NCBI RefSeq assembly: GCF_001592825.1
Contig: NZ_LTZG01000032.1
Location: forward strand, 1 to 64,000
Reading direction: 5' to 3'
DNA length: 64,000 nucleotides
Source of the DNA: Planococcus maritimus
GTDB lineage: Bacteria; Bacillota; Bacilli; Bacillales_A; Planococcaceae
The stretch's first letter is position 1. The number at the start of each line of letters is the position of its first letter. The position numbers and the translations under genes were made by a program. The notes under the pieces are model-generated. The model searched no databases. It worked only from the letters and a program-made list of their open reading frames with translations, and had not been told where the DNA came from. Below are positions 1 through 8,423 of the stretch, piece after piece.

Positions 1-55
1 AATCCACCATCTGTTGCTTGAATTCACGCGAAAAAGCGCGACGTTCTTGAGACAT
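1..55 (-). CDS. IS3-family transposase OrfA, N-terminal fragment (runs off the window)
   Basis: The visible peptide begins MSQERRAFSREFKQQMVD, typical of the helix-turn-helix OrfA of IS3-family elements (small basic protein that binds the IS ends and is made as an OrfAB fusion by frameshifting). ATG at 55-53 follows an AAGGAG ribosome site at normal distance. Only 18 codons are inside the window, so integrity of the element cannot be judged. Confidence 0.75.
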   Translation of the reverse strand, partial: MSQERRAFSREFKQQMVD

Positions 56-137
56 GATAAGGACTCCTTTTCGGGGGTTGATGTGGTACTAGCTTACGCG
101 CCCTTAATTTTTCTGTCCAACAAAGTGTAGACTATCT
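1..137 (-). mobile_element. end of an IS3-family insertion sequence (orfA-proximal end)
   Basis: The first 55 bases encode the start of an IS3-type OrfA on the minus strand. Between that start and about position 137 lies a short leader that does not match the repeat beside it. From position 139 the sequence is the interior of an R1 repeat unit, so the element boundary must lie at about 131-138. I could not fix the exact terminal inverted repeat or target duplication, because the other end is outside the window. Confidence 0.7.
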
Positions 138-138
138 A

Positions 139-225
139 GAGATTTCATTGCGGGAAGTGTGTTTAGCCAGATCTGCTTCTTTAGGCGTTTCCGGCTAGTT
201 GGGGAATTGCTTCCTGGGTTGGGGA
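139..225 (+). repeat. R1 repeat, unit A0 (3' part only, cut by the IS element)
   Basis: Starts abruptly at 'gagatttcattg', which in intact units lies just after the core hairpin, and runs through the conserved tail (CCGGCTAG then GGGGAAT and GCTTCCTGGG at about 176-214). The missing 5' half should be on the other side of the insertion sequence, to the left of this window. Confidence 0.85.
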
Positions 226-450
226 TTTGATAGCGCAAACTGTTAACTTGGTCGGACGTCGCTTGTATAGTCGCCGCTCTGCTTTGGGTTGGCCTCTTGC
301 ATCAAGCCAGGAAGAACGCCTGTCTTGTTGCATCGGCTCACCCCTTTGCGCTGGGCGGCTGAGACATTTTATTGAGTGAAGTGTGTTTAGCCGGATCTGC
401 TTCTTTATATAGTTTCCGGCTAGCGGGGGAATCGCTTCCTGGGTTGGGGA
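226..450 (+). repeat. R1 repeat, unit A1 (complete, core 269-360)
   Basis: Complete unit in tandem with A0. The core can fold as a long imperfect hairpin: GCCGC with GGCGGC outside, GGGT/ACCC, GCATCAAG/CTTGTTGC with one T-T mismatch, and an apical CAGG/CCTG stem. The tail carries CCGGCTAGCGGGGGAATCGC. Sequence in the apical and middle stems differs from the loci at 20.6 kb and 54 kb while pairing is mostly kept. No reading frame is conserved between units. Confidence 0.85.
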
Positions 451-510
451 CAGAGTGTGACTAGGGAGTTAAAGTCGCTGCTTTACACAGGATCGTTTCC
501 ATATAAAAAA

Positions 511-531
511 GCAGAGGGAACTTCCCTCTGC
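511..531 (-). terminator. intrinsic terminator of the 547-1422 lipoprotein gene
   Basis: Perfect hairpin GCAGAGGGAA/TTCCCTCTGC, followed on the minus strand by a T-run (complement of 504-510). Confidence 0.85.
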
Positions 532-546
532 TTGCCGTTCTCATTA

Positions 547-1422
547 TTAAAATTCGATTTCCTGTGCTTGTTCCAATACTTCCGGCGGGATTTCGATCGG
601 ATCGATGGCGTTGTAATCGCTGTAGTCCACTTGCATCTGCGATTCGATCGCCATCATTTCACCGCGCACATCGACATCAAGTTCCATATCGACTTCCATA
701 CGGTCCGCTAAATAGGTTTCCTTATCCAGCGTGATGACGTAGTTCACAGCATGCACTTCCAGATCTTCCGGAGCTAGAGGGGCTTCGATCTCCATTTGTC
801 CCAGCGTTTTCTCCAATTGTTCATCCGTTAGTTCCTGGAATTCTTCTCCTGAAGCATCAAGTGTCAGTATATAGGCTTCATCTGTTTCTTCCAGCGTGAA
901 ATTCTCTTCGAAATTACCAAGTTCATTCAATTGGCGCGCTGGGTCAGCCGATTGCTGTCCGGCAATCGACTGCATGTTTTCTTGCATTTCTTCCGGCATC
1001 TTCAGCCACATGTCGACAGACGTTTCATGCATATATAACCCTTCTTCGGTCATATACATTTCCGTCAGCATTGGATTGGCGTTGTCGATATCCTCCGATA
1101 CAATGCTGGTCTCGCCTGTTTGATGAAAAGCCAGGGGTTCATAGGTCATTTCCATTTCAGAATCCACTGTCATGTCGATTTCCATGCCATCCGGCTGCAT
1201 CTTCATCTGTTGTTCAGTGTGCGACTTTGCGCGCACGCTTTCCACTTGCTGAGAAGCCTCTAGTGCTTGTGTGTAAACCTCCGAAGCGCCCTGTGTTTCT
1301 TCCGGGGTTTCTTGTGCAGGGTTCTCGCTTTCTTCTTCAGTCGTCGGCGCTTCCGCATTGCTGCATGCGCCAAGGCCGACAACAGCAGCGCTCGTTCCGA
1401 TGACTGCCATCCATTTTCTCAT
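547..1422 (-). CDS. DUF6612-like secreted lipoprotein
   Basis: A 291-residue protein whose start is set at MRKWMAV because AAGGAGAG lies 8-9 nt before this ATG; an upstream in-frame ATG lacks a ribosome site. Residues 1-19 are a lipoprotein signal peptide ending in the lipobox LGAC, then a Thr/Glu-rich linker of about 35 residues. The remainder resembles the DUF6612 family of Firmicutes lipoproteins (related in fold to LolA/LppX-type lipid-handling proteins, from memory). It should be anchored on the outer face of the membrane. It is a single-gene unit with its own terminator. Function is unknown; the family call is moderate, the lipoprotein call is strong. Confidence 0.8.
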   Translation of the reverse strand: MRKWMAVIGTSAAVVGLGACSNAEAPTTEEESENPAQETPEETQGASEVYTQALEASQQVESVRAKSHTEQQMKMQPDGMEIDMTVDSEMEMTYEPLAFHQTGETSIVSEDIDNANPMLTEMYMTEEGLYMHETSVDMWLKMPEEMQENMQSIAGQQSADPARQLNELGNFEENFTLEETDEAYILTLDASGEEFQELTDEQLEKTLGQMEIEAPLAPEDLEVHAVNYVITLDKETYLADRMEVDMELDVDVRGEMMAIESQMQVDYSDYNAIDPIEIPPEVLEQAQEIEF

Positions 1423-1547
1423 GGCGTTCACTCTCCTTATAAAGACTTGTCGTCCATTATACAGCATTCTGCCTTTACTCACAGTTTACCCAATTTACAG
1501 CCGCTTAATTATCCCTCACTAAGAATAAAGATTTTCAAAGAAAAAAA

Positions 1548-1841
1548 GAAGCCGGAGATATTCCCAGCTTCTTCTCAGGCTGTCGAGAAACCCTTGAAAA
1601 GCGTATTTTCCGAAGCTTAGCGCTCGCTTTCCATGGGGCGGGAATCGAGCCTCCTCGTCACTTCGTTCCTGCGGGGTCTCTCAAACCCGCTATTCCCATA
1701 GGAGTCGAGCGAACGCTTCTCCAAATACTGAGATAATTCGTTGTTTTTTAATTGTGGAATAATACCACACTCTTTTCATTTATAAGAGTTTATAGACTTC
1801 TTCAACACTCTGAAAAGAAGCCGGAGATATTCCCCGGCTTC
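1548..1841 (-). repeat. R2 element, copy a, flanked by duplicated terminator hairpins (core 1602-1728)
   Basis: On the minus strand this holds the motifs GACTCC...GAGACCCCGCAGG...GAGGAGGCTC...GGAAAGCGAGCG. Core ends are GTATTTGGAGAAGC and its imperfect complement GCTTCGGAAAATAC. Two near-identical hairpins, GAAGC(C/T)GG-loop-CCGGCTTC, lie at 1548-1573 and 1817-1841 in direct orientation and bound the unit. The region between core and hairpins is similar to that around copy c at 54.6-54.9 kb (shared CAGAGTG.TGAAGAAGTC.ATA and AGCCTGA). No gene is seen in 1423-1865. Confidence 0.8.
1817..1841 (-). terminator. intrinsic terminator of hflX
   Basis: GAAGCCGG/CCGGCTTC hairpin followed on the minus strand by TTTTC, 24 bp past the hflX stop. 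A near copy stands at 1548-1573 on the other side of the R2 core. Confidence 0.75.
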
Positions 1842-1865
1842 TTTCCTTATCCTTCAGACGCTTAA

Positions 1866-3137
1866 TTATTTGCCTACGACGAATTGCTCGTAACGGTCGT
1901 AATCTGCACGGCTTAATTCCACGGTGATCAAGGTGCCAGCTTCACCGTATTCGGTTTCTTTGATGCTGGCGTGATCACTTAAATATGCGACGACGTCTCC
2001 GCGCCCGAATGGAATTTCCATCCGGCACATGACATGGTCCGCAAAGAGACGGTCACGGATGCTCTCAATCAGTTCATCGAGCCCCTCACCTTCTTTTGCG
2101 GAGATCCAGACCGCATCAGCACTCTTTCTCGGGTAAGCGACACCGGCGAGATCCGATTTATTATAGACATATAAAGTCGGAACATTTTCGACGCCCACGT
2201 CCTGCAGCGTCGCGTCGGTCACTTCCATCATATAATCGCGCTCATCGTTCGATACGTCGACCACATGAAGCAGTAAGTCAGCATTGCGGGCTTCTTCCAG
2301 CGTCGAGCGGAATGCTTTGACCAGATGGTGCGGCAAGCGGCTGACAAATCCGACCGTATCGGACAGTAAAAAGGTTTTATTGTCTTCCAACCGGATTTGG
2401 CGGATCGATGTGTCCAAAGTTGCGAACAGCATGTCTTTTTCAAAAACCTGTTTGTCGGCGTCTTGTCCCGTCTTCGTCAGCAAGCTGTTGAGGACCGTCG
2501 ACTTGCCTGCGTTGGTATACCCGACTAGCGAGACAACCGGCATGCCTTTTTTCAGGCGCTGCTTGCGCTGTGTGGTGCGCTGCTCTTTTACTTGGTCGAG
2601 TTCCCGTCTAAGCTTAGTGATCTGGTCCTCGATTTTGCGCCGGTCGAGTTCCAGTTTGGTCTCCCCGGCACCACGGTTGGCGAGCCCTCCGCTGCTGGCG
2701 CCGCCTTGGCGTCCGAGCGAGGCGCGCAAACCGACTAAACGCGGCAGCATGTATTGCAATTGCGCCAGTTCGACTTGTACTTGCGCTTCACGCGTGCGGG
2801 CACGTCTCGAGAAGATGTCCAAAATGAGCATCGTCCGGTCGATGACTTTGCATTCCAACTCTTCTTCAAGGTTGCGAATCTGTGACGGTGACAGTTCATC
2901 ATTAAAGATGATCAAATTGGCATCCGCTTCCTCATATAGCATTTTGGCTTCCTCGACTTTGCCCGTACCGACGTAATGGGCCGGATTTATGCGGTCTAGG
3001 TTTTGATGCAATTCGCCGACCACTTCAACGCCGAGTGCCCCCGCTAAATTTCGCAATTCTTCCATGCTGTATTCAAAATGGGTATCTTTTTGCAATTGGA
3101 CACCCACGATAATCGCTTTTTCCAGTAATTGTTCCAT
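1866..3137 (-). CDS. hflX: GTPase HflX, ribosome-associated
   Basis: A 423-residue GTP-binding protein that in other bacteria splits stalled or hibernating 70S ribosomes under heat or stress. N-terminal HflX domain to about residue 195 includes the family signature GGLANRGAGETKLE. The G domain has GYTNAGKST (206-214), DTVGF (260-264) and NKSD (326-329). Length is normal. The start at MEQLLEKA is supported by GAAGGAGG 7-8 nt upstream; a 12-codon upstream extension has no ribosome site. It is monocistronic and followed by a terminator. Confidence 0.96.
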   Translation of the reverse strand: MEQLLEKAIIVGVQLQKDTHFEYSMEELRNLAGALGVEVVGELHQNLDRINPAHYVGTGKVEEAKMLYEEADANLIIFNDELSPSQIRNLEEELECKVIDRTMLILDIFSRRARTREAQVQVELAQLQYMLPRLVGLRASLGRQGGASSGGLANRGAGETKLELDRRKIEDQITKLRRELDQVKEQRTTQRKQRLKKGMPVVSLVGYTNAGKSTVLNSLLTKTGQDADKQVFEKDMLFATLDTSIRQIRLEDNKTFLLSDTVGFVSRLPHHLVKAFRSTLEEARNADLLLHVVDVSNDERDYMMEVTDATLQDVGVENVPTLYVYNKSDLAGVAYPRKSADAVWISAKEGEGLDELIESIRDRLFADHVMCRMEIPFGRGDVVAYLSDHASIKETEYGEAGTLITVELSRADYDRYEQFVVGK

Positions 3138-3236
3138 CTCTTGCTGCCTCCTTCGGCAGAATTTCCATTCCACCGGTTCCTATATGTCTATCCGTTTGAA
3201 GTTTCTTTCTATCCTATCACACTACCACTGCCACCC

Positions 3237-3950
3237 CTATCCGAAACGCGGCGCTTGGTAAACCCCTTGCTCGAAAACGATTTCCCGCTCAGCCGATTCG
3301 AAGCGCACTTCACGCAAACGCTCTTGCCCTTCCCCCTGCTCAAACAGCAGCCGGCAATTTTCAAGAGCGAGGGCGCCCCCGAACAAGCTGCTCCACTCCG
3401 CTTCACTGCGTAGCGGATCTGCCACTGAAAAGACAAGTGTATCCAGATGCAGATGTTCATTAAGCTCGGTGATGGCCCCTTTGCGTTTCAGACCGGCAAT
3501 GCGTGCTTCATCCGGTTCTTCCCATTCAATGAAGAACGGCAAAGGTAAATCAGAGGAAATCGGCTGGTCGATGAAAAGCAGACGCCAGCGGATGGTTTCG
3601 CCTGTATCCGTCAGCCTTTCAGCGTTCGTCGGCCCGATTGTCCGGAATCCCCGAGCTTCAATCTGCGAGGCCAATTGGTTCAGGTCATCAGAACGCAGGC
3701 AAACCGTGCCGAAGCCTTCCTCATCATGGCGCAGTTGCTCGACTAGGGGATGGTTAGATTGATCTGCTACACGTTCATCTTCGATCGCCAGCCATTCAAT
3801 ATAATAATCCGCTCCGTACATGAGGGCGTTGTGAGTGCCCCAGCTTTTGTGGCTGCCCCCTGTAACGGCATGAAACCCCTCGCCGTCCCAAAATTCGCTG
3901 CTGGCCTTCGGGCTCATGCGGGTAAAATGAACGATATGGTCTAATTTCAT
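3237..3950 (-). CDS. VOC / glyoxalase-like domain protein
   Basis: 237 residues beginning MKLDHIVHFTRMSP, with the opening beta-strand and HIVHFT motif of the glyoxalase-like (PF13468-type) vicinal-oxygen-chelate fold. A second half-domain begins around HLDTLVFSV. An AAGGAG site lies 9 nt before the ATG. These proteins bind a metal and act on varied small substrates; nothing here shows which. Monocistronic, divergent from the BCCT gene at 4153. Confidence 0.85.
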   Translation of the reverse strand: MKLDHIVHFTRMSPKASSEFWDGEGFHAVTGGSHKSWGTHNALMYGADYYIEWLAIEDERVADQSNHPLVEQLRHDEEGFGTVCLRSDDLNQLASQIEARGFRTIGPTNAERLTDTGETIRWRLLFIDQPISSDLPLPFFIEWEEPDEARIAGLKRKGAITELNEHLHLDTLVFSVADPLRSEAEWSSLFGGALALENCRLLFEQGEGQERLREVRFESAEREIVFEQGVYQAPRFG

Positions 3951-4152
3951 TTGGCGAACACTCCTTTTCGTCTTGGTGGATGGTTTCTTCTATATTAGGT
4001 ATCATACCCTCTAACCTTGTCGGTTTGCTGTGTATATGGTCACTTTTCCCCGTCAATTCTGATTTTTCCGGAAAATGGGTAGTTTTTAGGCATCATTTTC
4101 GATACGCTAGGGTATAGGAAAAGATAATCACCACATCTTAAAGGAGGTCATC

Positions 4153-5703
4153 ATGGATAAAAAATTATTGACAAACCCCGTGTTTCTCATATCGACAGCC
4201 GTGATCCTGCTGTTGGTCGTGGCTGGGGCATTTATGCCGGTCCGTTTCGGCGAAGTCGCCGGCACTTTATTTAACTTCACTACTTTGAACTTCGGTTGGT
4301 TCTACTTACTTGCTGTCTTCATCATCACCCTTTTCCTGATCATTATCGCTATTACGAAATATGGCAGCATTCGGCTTGGCGCCGACTCTGACCGACCTGA
4401 ATTCCCTTTCTTCACTTGGATCGGCATGCTATTTTCAGCCGGTTTCGGTGCAGGGCTCGTATTCTGGGGCGTTGCAGAACCGATGAGCCACTTCTTCACT
4501 ACGCCATTCGGCACTGAAGGGCAAACAGAAGAAGCCGCGCGCATTGCGATGGGCTATTCATTCTTCCACTGGGGCATTAGCCAATGGTCCGTTTTCGCGA
4601 TTGTCGGTTTGGTTATCGGCTTCCTGCAGTTCAGACGCAAAAAGCCAGGACTTGTCTCGACGGCACTTGAACCGGTCCTCGGTGCAAAACCAGTGGTCAA
4701 ACATACGATTGATTCACTCGCCGTCATTGCGACTGTCATGGGGATCGCGACTTCACTCGGTCTAGGCGTCTTGCAGATGAACGGTGGATTGAACGCCGTC
4801 TTTGGCATCGACAATGCCTTTCCAATCCAATTGGCGATTATCGGTGTCATGTTCGCCGCCTATACTTTGTCTTCTTCTACAGGCCTGCACAAAGGAATTG
4901 CTTATTTAAGTAATTTGAACTTAGGCTTGGCACTTGTGTTAATGGTCTTCGTTTTCATTGCAGGCCCGACAGTCTTCATTATGGATACATTCACGCTCGC
5001 AATCGGCGATTACATTACCAATTTCGTCCAGTATAGCTTGCGCATGGAGCCCTATACTGAAGGAGAATGGGTGCTTGGCTGGACCATTTTCTACTGGGCT
5101 TGGGCAACTGCCTGGTCTCCATTTGTCGGAGCATTCGTTGCACGGGTTTCACGCGGGCGCACCATCCGCGAATTCGTCTTCGGTGTGCTGGTCATTCCGC
5201 CAGCCATCGCTTGCGTGTGGATCGCCGTCTTCGGCGGTACGGCCTTATGGTATGACCTGAACCAGCAATCAGGCATTGCGGAAGCGGTCAATGTGGATTT
5301 GACTTCTGCACTGTTCCAAACCTTTGACGTGCTCCCGTTGTCGACCATTATGTCCGTCTTAGCGATTTTGCTGATCTTCACTTTCCTAGTAACATCAGCT
5401 GACTCCGCTACCTATATCTTGGCGACAATGACTAGTTTTGGCAGCTTGAACCCGCCAACTTTGTTCAAAGTCATTTGGGGCGTTTTGATGTCTGCGATTG
5501 CAGCTGTCCTCCTTTACGCTGGCGGGCTTAGCGCCTTGCAAACCGCCTCGCTCATATCGGCCCTGCCGTTTACGGTGCTGCTGCTGCTGATGCTTTGGTC
5601 ATTCACCAAAATCATCCGCGGCGAAGCACCGCCAATCCGCAAATCTGAATTACGCCGCTTCAGACGATTGGAACGCGAAGCACGGAAACAACAAAATAAG
5701 TAA
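4153..5703 (+). CDS. BCCT-family betaine/choline transporter (OpuD-like)
   Basis: 516 residues, about 12 membrane segments. Carries the BCCT hallmark GFGAGLVFWGVAEPMSHF and the aromatic TM8 signature with WTIFYWAWATAW followed by SRGRTIREF, which forms the substrate site in BetP and OpuD. It should take up glycine betaine or a similar osmolyte with sodium, in keeping with a salt-tolerant host. AAAGGAGG precedes the ATG. The C-terminus is short and basic (RRFRRLEREARKQQNK). Exact substrate is inferred. Confidence 0.9.
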   Translation: MDKKLLTNPVFLISTAVILLLVVAGAFMPVRFGEVAGTLFNFTTLNFGWFYLLAVFIITLFLIIIAITKYGSIRLGADSDRPEFPFFTWIGMLFSAGFGAGLVFWGVAEPMSHFFTTPFGTEGQTEEAARIAMGYSFFHWGISQWSVFAIVGLVIGFLQFRRKKPGLVSTALEPVLGAKPVVKHTIDSLAVIATVMGIATSLGLGVLQMNGGLNAVFGIDNAFPIQLAIIGVMFAAYTLSSSTGLHKGIAYLSNLNLGLALVLMVFVFIAGPTVFIMDTFTLAIGDYITNFVQYSLRMEPYTEGEWVLGWTIFYWAWATAWSPFVGAFVARVSRGRTIREFVFGVLVIPPAIACVWIAVFGGTALWYDLNQQSGIAEAVNVDLTSALFQTFDVLPLSTIMSVLAILLIFTFLVTSADSATYILATMTSFGSLNPPTLFKVIWGVLMSAIAAVLLYAGGLSALQTASLISALPFTVLLLLMLWSFTKIIRGEAPPIRKSELRRFRRLEREARKQQNK

Positions 5704-5713
5704 TGCAAAACGA

Positions 5714-5754
5714 CACTGCCTTAACAGCCTATGATCCATCGCTGTTAAGGCAGT
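5714..5754 (+). terminator. intrinsic terminator of the BCCT gene
   Basis: Perfect 14-bp stem ACTGCCTTAACAGC/GCTGTTAAGGCAGT followed by TTTTT. Confidence 0.92.
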
Positions 5755-5900
5755 TTTTCTATTGGATTGCACTTACAGGCTCTCTTTACAAAAAAACTGA
5801 TTATTCAAACAAAAAACCTTTACCTTCGGCGTAAGGGGTATATAATAAAAAAGAGAATGTTTGTTCGCTTTTTACATAATCATAGAAAGGAGTTTTCCCC

Positions 5901-6326
5901 ATGTCTATTAATGTCTATATGATTTTCAATGGTAATTGCGAAGAAGCAGTAGGCTATTACGCAACTGTATTCGGTACGGAACCACCTGAGTTTTCACGCT
6001 TTGGGGACATGCCTTCTGAGCCAGGCCAGGAGATGCCCGAAGAGATGAAATCACGGATCATGCACGCGAATTTGAATATCCATGGCAGCCCTGTCATGTT
6101 TTCGGACGCCATGTCAGATGATCCTATTTCGGTCGGCAAGAATATCAACGTCACGGTGCTATCGAATGACCTGAAGAAAATGGCGAACGAATTCAAACGG
6201 TTGGGAGAAGAGGGAAACGTTCAAATGGAATTGCAGGAGACATTTTGGAGCCCAGCGTACGGCATCGTAGAAGATAAATACGGCATCGTCTGGATGTTCA
6301 ACCATGATGATGCTCAAACAAACTAA
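5901..6326 (+). CDS. PhnB/YjdN-like VOC family protein
   Basis: 141 residues beginning MSINVYMIFNGNCEEAVGYYATVFG, the typical start of PhnB-like glyoxalase-fold proteins, with the C-terminal EDKYGIVWMFNH strand. AGAAAGGAG precedes the ATG. Family members are small dimeric proteins of largely unknown substrate; no phosphonate genes are nearby, so a phosphonate role is not supported. Monocistronic, ending at a bidirectional terminator. Confidence 0.88.
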   Translation: MSINVYMIFNGNCEEAVGYYATVFGTEPPEFSRFGDMPSEPGQEMPEEMKSRIMHANLNIHGSPVMFSDAMSDDPISVGKNINVTVLSNDLKKMANEFKRLGEEGNVQMELQETFWSPAYGIVEDKYGIVWMFNHDDAQTN

Positions 6327-6333
6327 ACACAAA

Positions 6334-6369
6334 AAACAGGCAATCCTCACAAATGAGGATTGCCTGTTT
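6334..6369. terminator. bidirectional terminator between the PhnB-like gene and putP
   Basis: Perfect 15-bp stem AAACAGGCAATCCTC/GAGGATTGCCTGTTT with A- and T-runs on both sides; serves convergent genes. Confidence 0.92.
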
Positions 6370-6375
6370 CGTTTT

Positions 6376-7896
6376 TTAGTTTTTGTCTTCTTCGATCAAG
6401 CGAACGGTTTCATCGAATTCTGCATCGATTTCAGCATTCGGTTTGTATGTCATCAAGCTGACACCCCATGTAGCCAACCAGCTAAGGAAGAAGCCAGGAA
6501 TGATTTCATAGACGCTGCCCATGAACATGGTTAGATCATTAGCAGAAGCGCCTTCCATATTTCCCACTAGATCCCAGATGATAACCGTGACGGCACCAAC
6601 GAGCATACCAGCGAGCGCACCTTTAGCAGTAAGCTTGCGCCAGAAGAGCGATAGCAGAATGATCGGGCCAAAGGCAGCACCGAATCCTGCCCACGCATAA
6701 GCGACCAATCCAAGGATGGTATTGTTCTGCTCCCATGCAAGCGTGGCGGCGATAACAGCGATGGCTGCTACGGCGATACGACCAAGCATGACATACCCTT
6801 TCGCGCTAGACTCTTTTTTGAAAGCGATTTTGTACAAATCTTCGATCAAAGCAGACGAGCTGACCAGCAATTGAGACGAAATCGTACTCATGATTGCTGC
6901 TAGAACTGCTGCCAGGACAAAGCCTGCCACTAGCGGATGGAACAGCACTTGGCTCATGTCCAAGAAGACCGCTTCCGGGTCCACCAATGTAGATCCAGGA
7001 TTTTGCTGGAAATACGCAATCCCGATCAAAGCCGTACCCGTTGCCCCGATAAGGCTTAAGATCATCCAGCCCATACCGATGCGGCGGGCTGTACGAACTT
7101 CTTTCAAAGTTTTAATGGCCATAAAACGAACGATGATGTGCGGCTGGCCAAAGTAACCAAGACCCCAGGCAGCGGCTGAAATGACGCCGATCGTGGAGGC
7201 CCCTGAAACAAGGCTCAACATGTTCGGATCGACTTCCCGGATGCTTGCTGCCGTTTCCCCGAATCCGCCGGTAACGAAAATCCCGACGACCGGTACTGCA
7301 ATAAGCGACAAGAACATCATGACCCCTTGAACAAAGTCCGTGTAACTGACGGCAAGAAATCCGCCGAATAAGGTATAGGCAACAACTACCACGGAACCAA
7401 TAACGAGGCCAAGATGGTAATCCATTCCGAATGAGCTCTGGAAGAATAAGCCAGAAGCTACCATTCCGGATGAAACGTAGAATGTGAAGAAAATCAAAAT
7501 GATGATACCAGCGACAATCCGCAATAGGCGCGAACTATCTTTTAAACGATTTTCTAAGAAGCTAGGAATGGTGATGGAATCACTGGTGACGAATGAGTAG
7601 ATCCGTAGACGAGGCGCAACAAAGAACCAGTTCAGAAATGCACCGATGGTTAACCCGATGGCGATCCAGACTTCCACGAGCCCGCCAACGTAAATGGCGC
7701 CAGGCAGTCCTAGCAATAGCCATCCAGACATATCGGATGCGCCGGCACTGAGAGCTGCAACGGATGGGCCGAGTCCCCTTCCCCCGAGCATGTAATCGGA
7801 TAAGTCGGCTGTCTTCTTATACGCATACCAGCCAATGAATAGCATAGCCGCAAGGTACACGAGTAAGGCTATGATTTGATAGGTTGTATCTGTCAT
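6376..7896 (-). CDS. putP: sodium/proline symporter PutP
   Basis: 506 residues of the sodium:solute symporter family, about 13 membrane segments, with SAGASDMSGWLLLGLPGA in TM2 and the GYFGQPHIIVRFMAIK segment characteristic of PutP/OpuE. The tail NAEIDAEFDETVRLIEE is cytoplasmic. It imports proline with sodium, either as nutrient (PutP) or osmoprotectant (OpuE); no put catabolic genes adjoin it, so an osmotic role is possible. AAGGAGGAG precedes the ATG. Confidence 0.93.
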   Translation of the reverse strand: MTDTTYQIIALLVYLAAMLFIGWYAYKKTADLSDYMLGGRGLGPSVAALSAGASDMSGWLLLGLPGAIYVGGLVEVWIAIGLTIGAFLNWFFVAPRLRIYSFVTSDSITIPSFLENRLKDSSRLLRIVAGIIILIFFTFYVSSGMVASGLFFQSSFGMDYHLGLVIGSVVVVAYTLFGGFLAVSYTDFVQGVMMFLSLIAVPVVGIFVTGGFGETAASIREVDPNMLSLVSGASTIGVISAAAWGLGYFGQPHIIVRFMAIKTLKEVRTARRIGMGWMILSLIGATGTALIGIAYFQQNPGSTLVDPEAVFLDMSQVLFHPLVAGFVLAAVLAAIMSTISSQLLVSSSALIEDLYKIAFKKESSAKGYVMLGRIAVAAIAVIAATLAWEQNNTILGLVAYAWAGFGAAFGPIILLSLFWRKLTAKGALAGMLVGAVTVIIWDLVGNMEGASANDLTMFMGSVYEIIPGFFLSWLATWGVSLMTYKPNAEIDAEFDETVRLIEEDKN

Positions 7897-7956
7897 GACA
7901 TCTCCTCCTTATTAAACACTTTAACATAATGAGCTTAGATGAAAAGGGGGCTTTGC

Positions 7957-7982
7957 GTTTTATTTCCTATTTAAATGGGCAT
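7957..7982 (+). promoter_or_regulatory. candidate sigma-B promoter for the 8006 gene
   Basis: GTTTTA, 14-bp spacer, GGGCAT: close to the sigma-B pattern GTTTAA-N12-15-GGGTAT, placed 23 bp before the start codon. This fits the gene's resemblance to YdaT, which I recall as a general-stress protein of B. subtilis. Confidence 0.45.
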
Positions 7983-8005
7983 AGAGAGGCAAGGAGGCGA
8001 TAAAT

Positions 8006-8368
8006 ATGCCGTGGAATAAGAACGATTACCCGGATTCTTTCAAAAATTTGGATGAGGCTGTTCGTAACAAAGCGATTGAGATTGCCAATGCCCTTTTACG
8101 TGATGGGTACGAAGAAGGACGCGCCATACCGATTGCGCTCGATCAGGCACGGGATACCGTAGAAGGCGATAGCGACGCCCCGGTCTACGAAATCCGCAAG
8201 CATTCGGAAGGATGGCAGTTGAAGAAGAAAGACAGCAAAAAAGCCATCCTCATTGAAGATACAAAGGATGACTTGATGGGCGAAGCGAAGCGTTACGTCA
8301 ACCGCAACAACGGCGAACTTCACATTTATGCGGAAGACGATTCACTGCAGGAAAAATTATACGAGTGA
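8006..8368 (+). CDS. YdaT-like DUF2188 protein, general stress type
   Basis: 120 residues. The N-terminal half (MPWNKNDYPDSFKNL...) resembles the start of B. subtilis YdaT; the C-terminal half (YEIRKHSEGWQLKKK...YVNRNNGELHIY) is a DUF2188 domain. The protein is small, soluble and acidic with no known activity. AAGGAGG precedes the ATG. A possible sigma-B promoter sits directly upstream. Ends at a terminator shared with desR. Confidence 0.8.
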   Translation: MPWNKNDYPDSFKNLDEAVRNKAIEIANALLRDGYEEGRAIPIALDQARDTVEGDSDAPVYEIRKHSEGWQLKKKDSKKAILIEDTKDDLMGEAKRYVNRNNGELHIYAEDDSLQEKLYE

Positions 8369-8372
8369 AGCC

Positions 8373-8415
8373 AATAGCAGGACGGGAAACACGATCGTTT
8401 TCCTGCCCTGCTATT
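8373..8415. terminator. bidirectional terminator between the YdaT-like gene and desR
   Basis: Hairpin with outer arms AATAGCAGG/CCTGCTATT and an interrupted inner stem (GGGAAA/TTTCC), followed by TTTTA on the plus strand. Confidence 0.7.
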
Positions 8416-8423
8416 TTAGGCAT

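Noticed and set aside
139..450. R1 as a CRISPR array or as tRNA-like sequence
   Set aside because: Units are about 225-245 bp without short regular repeats and spacers, and no cloverleaf or anticodon arm is present.
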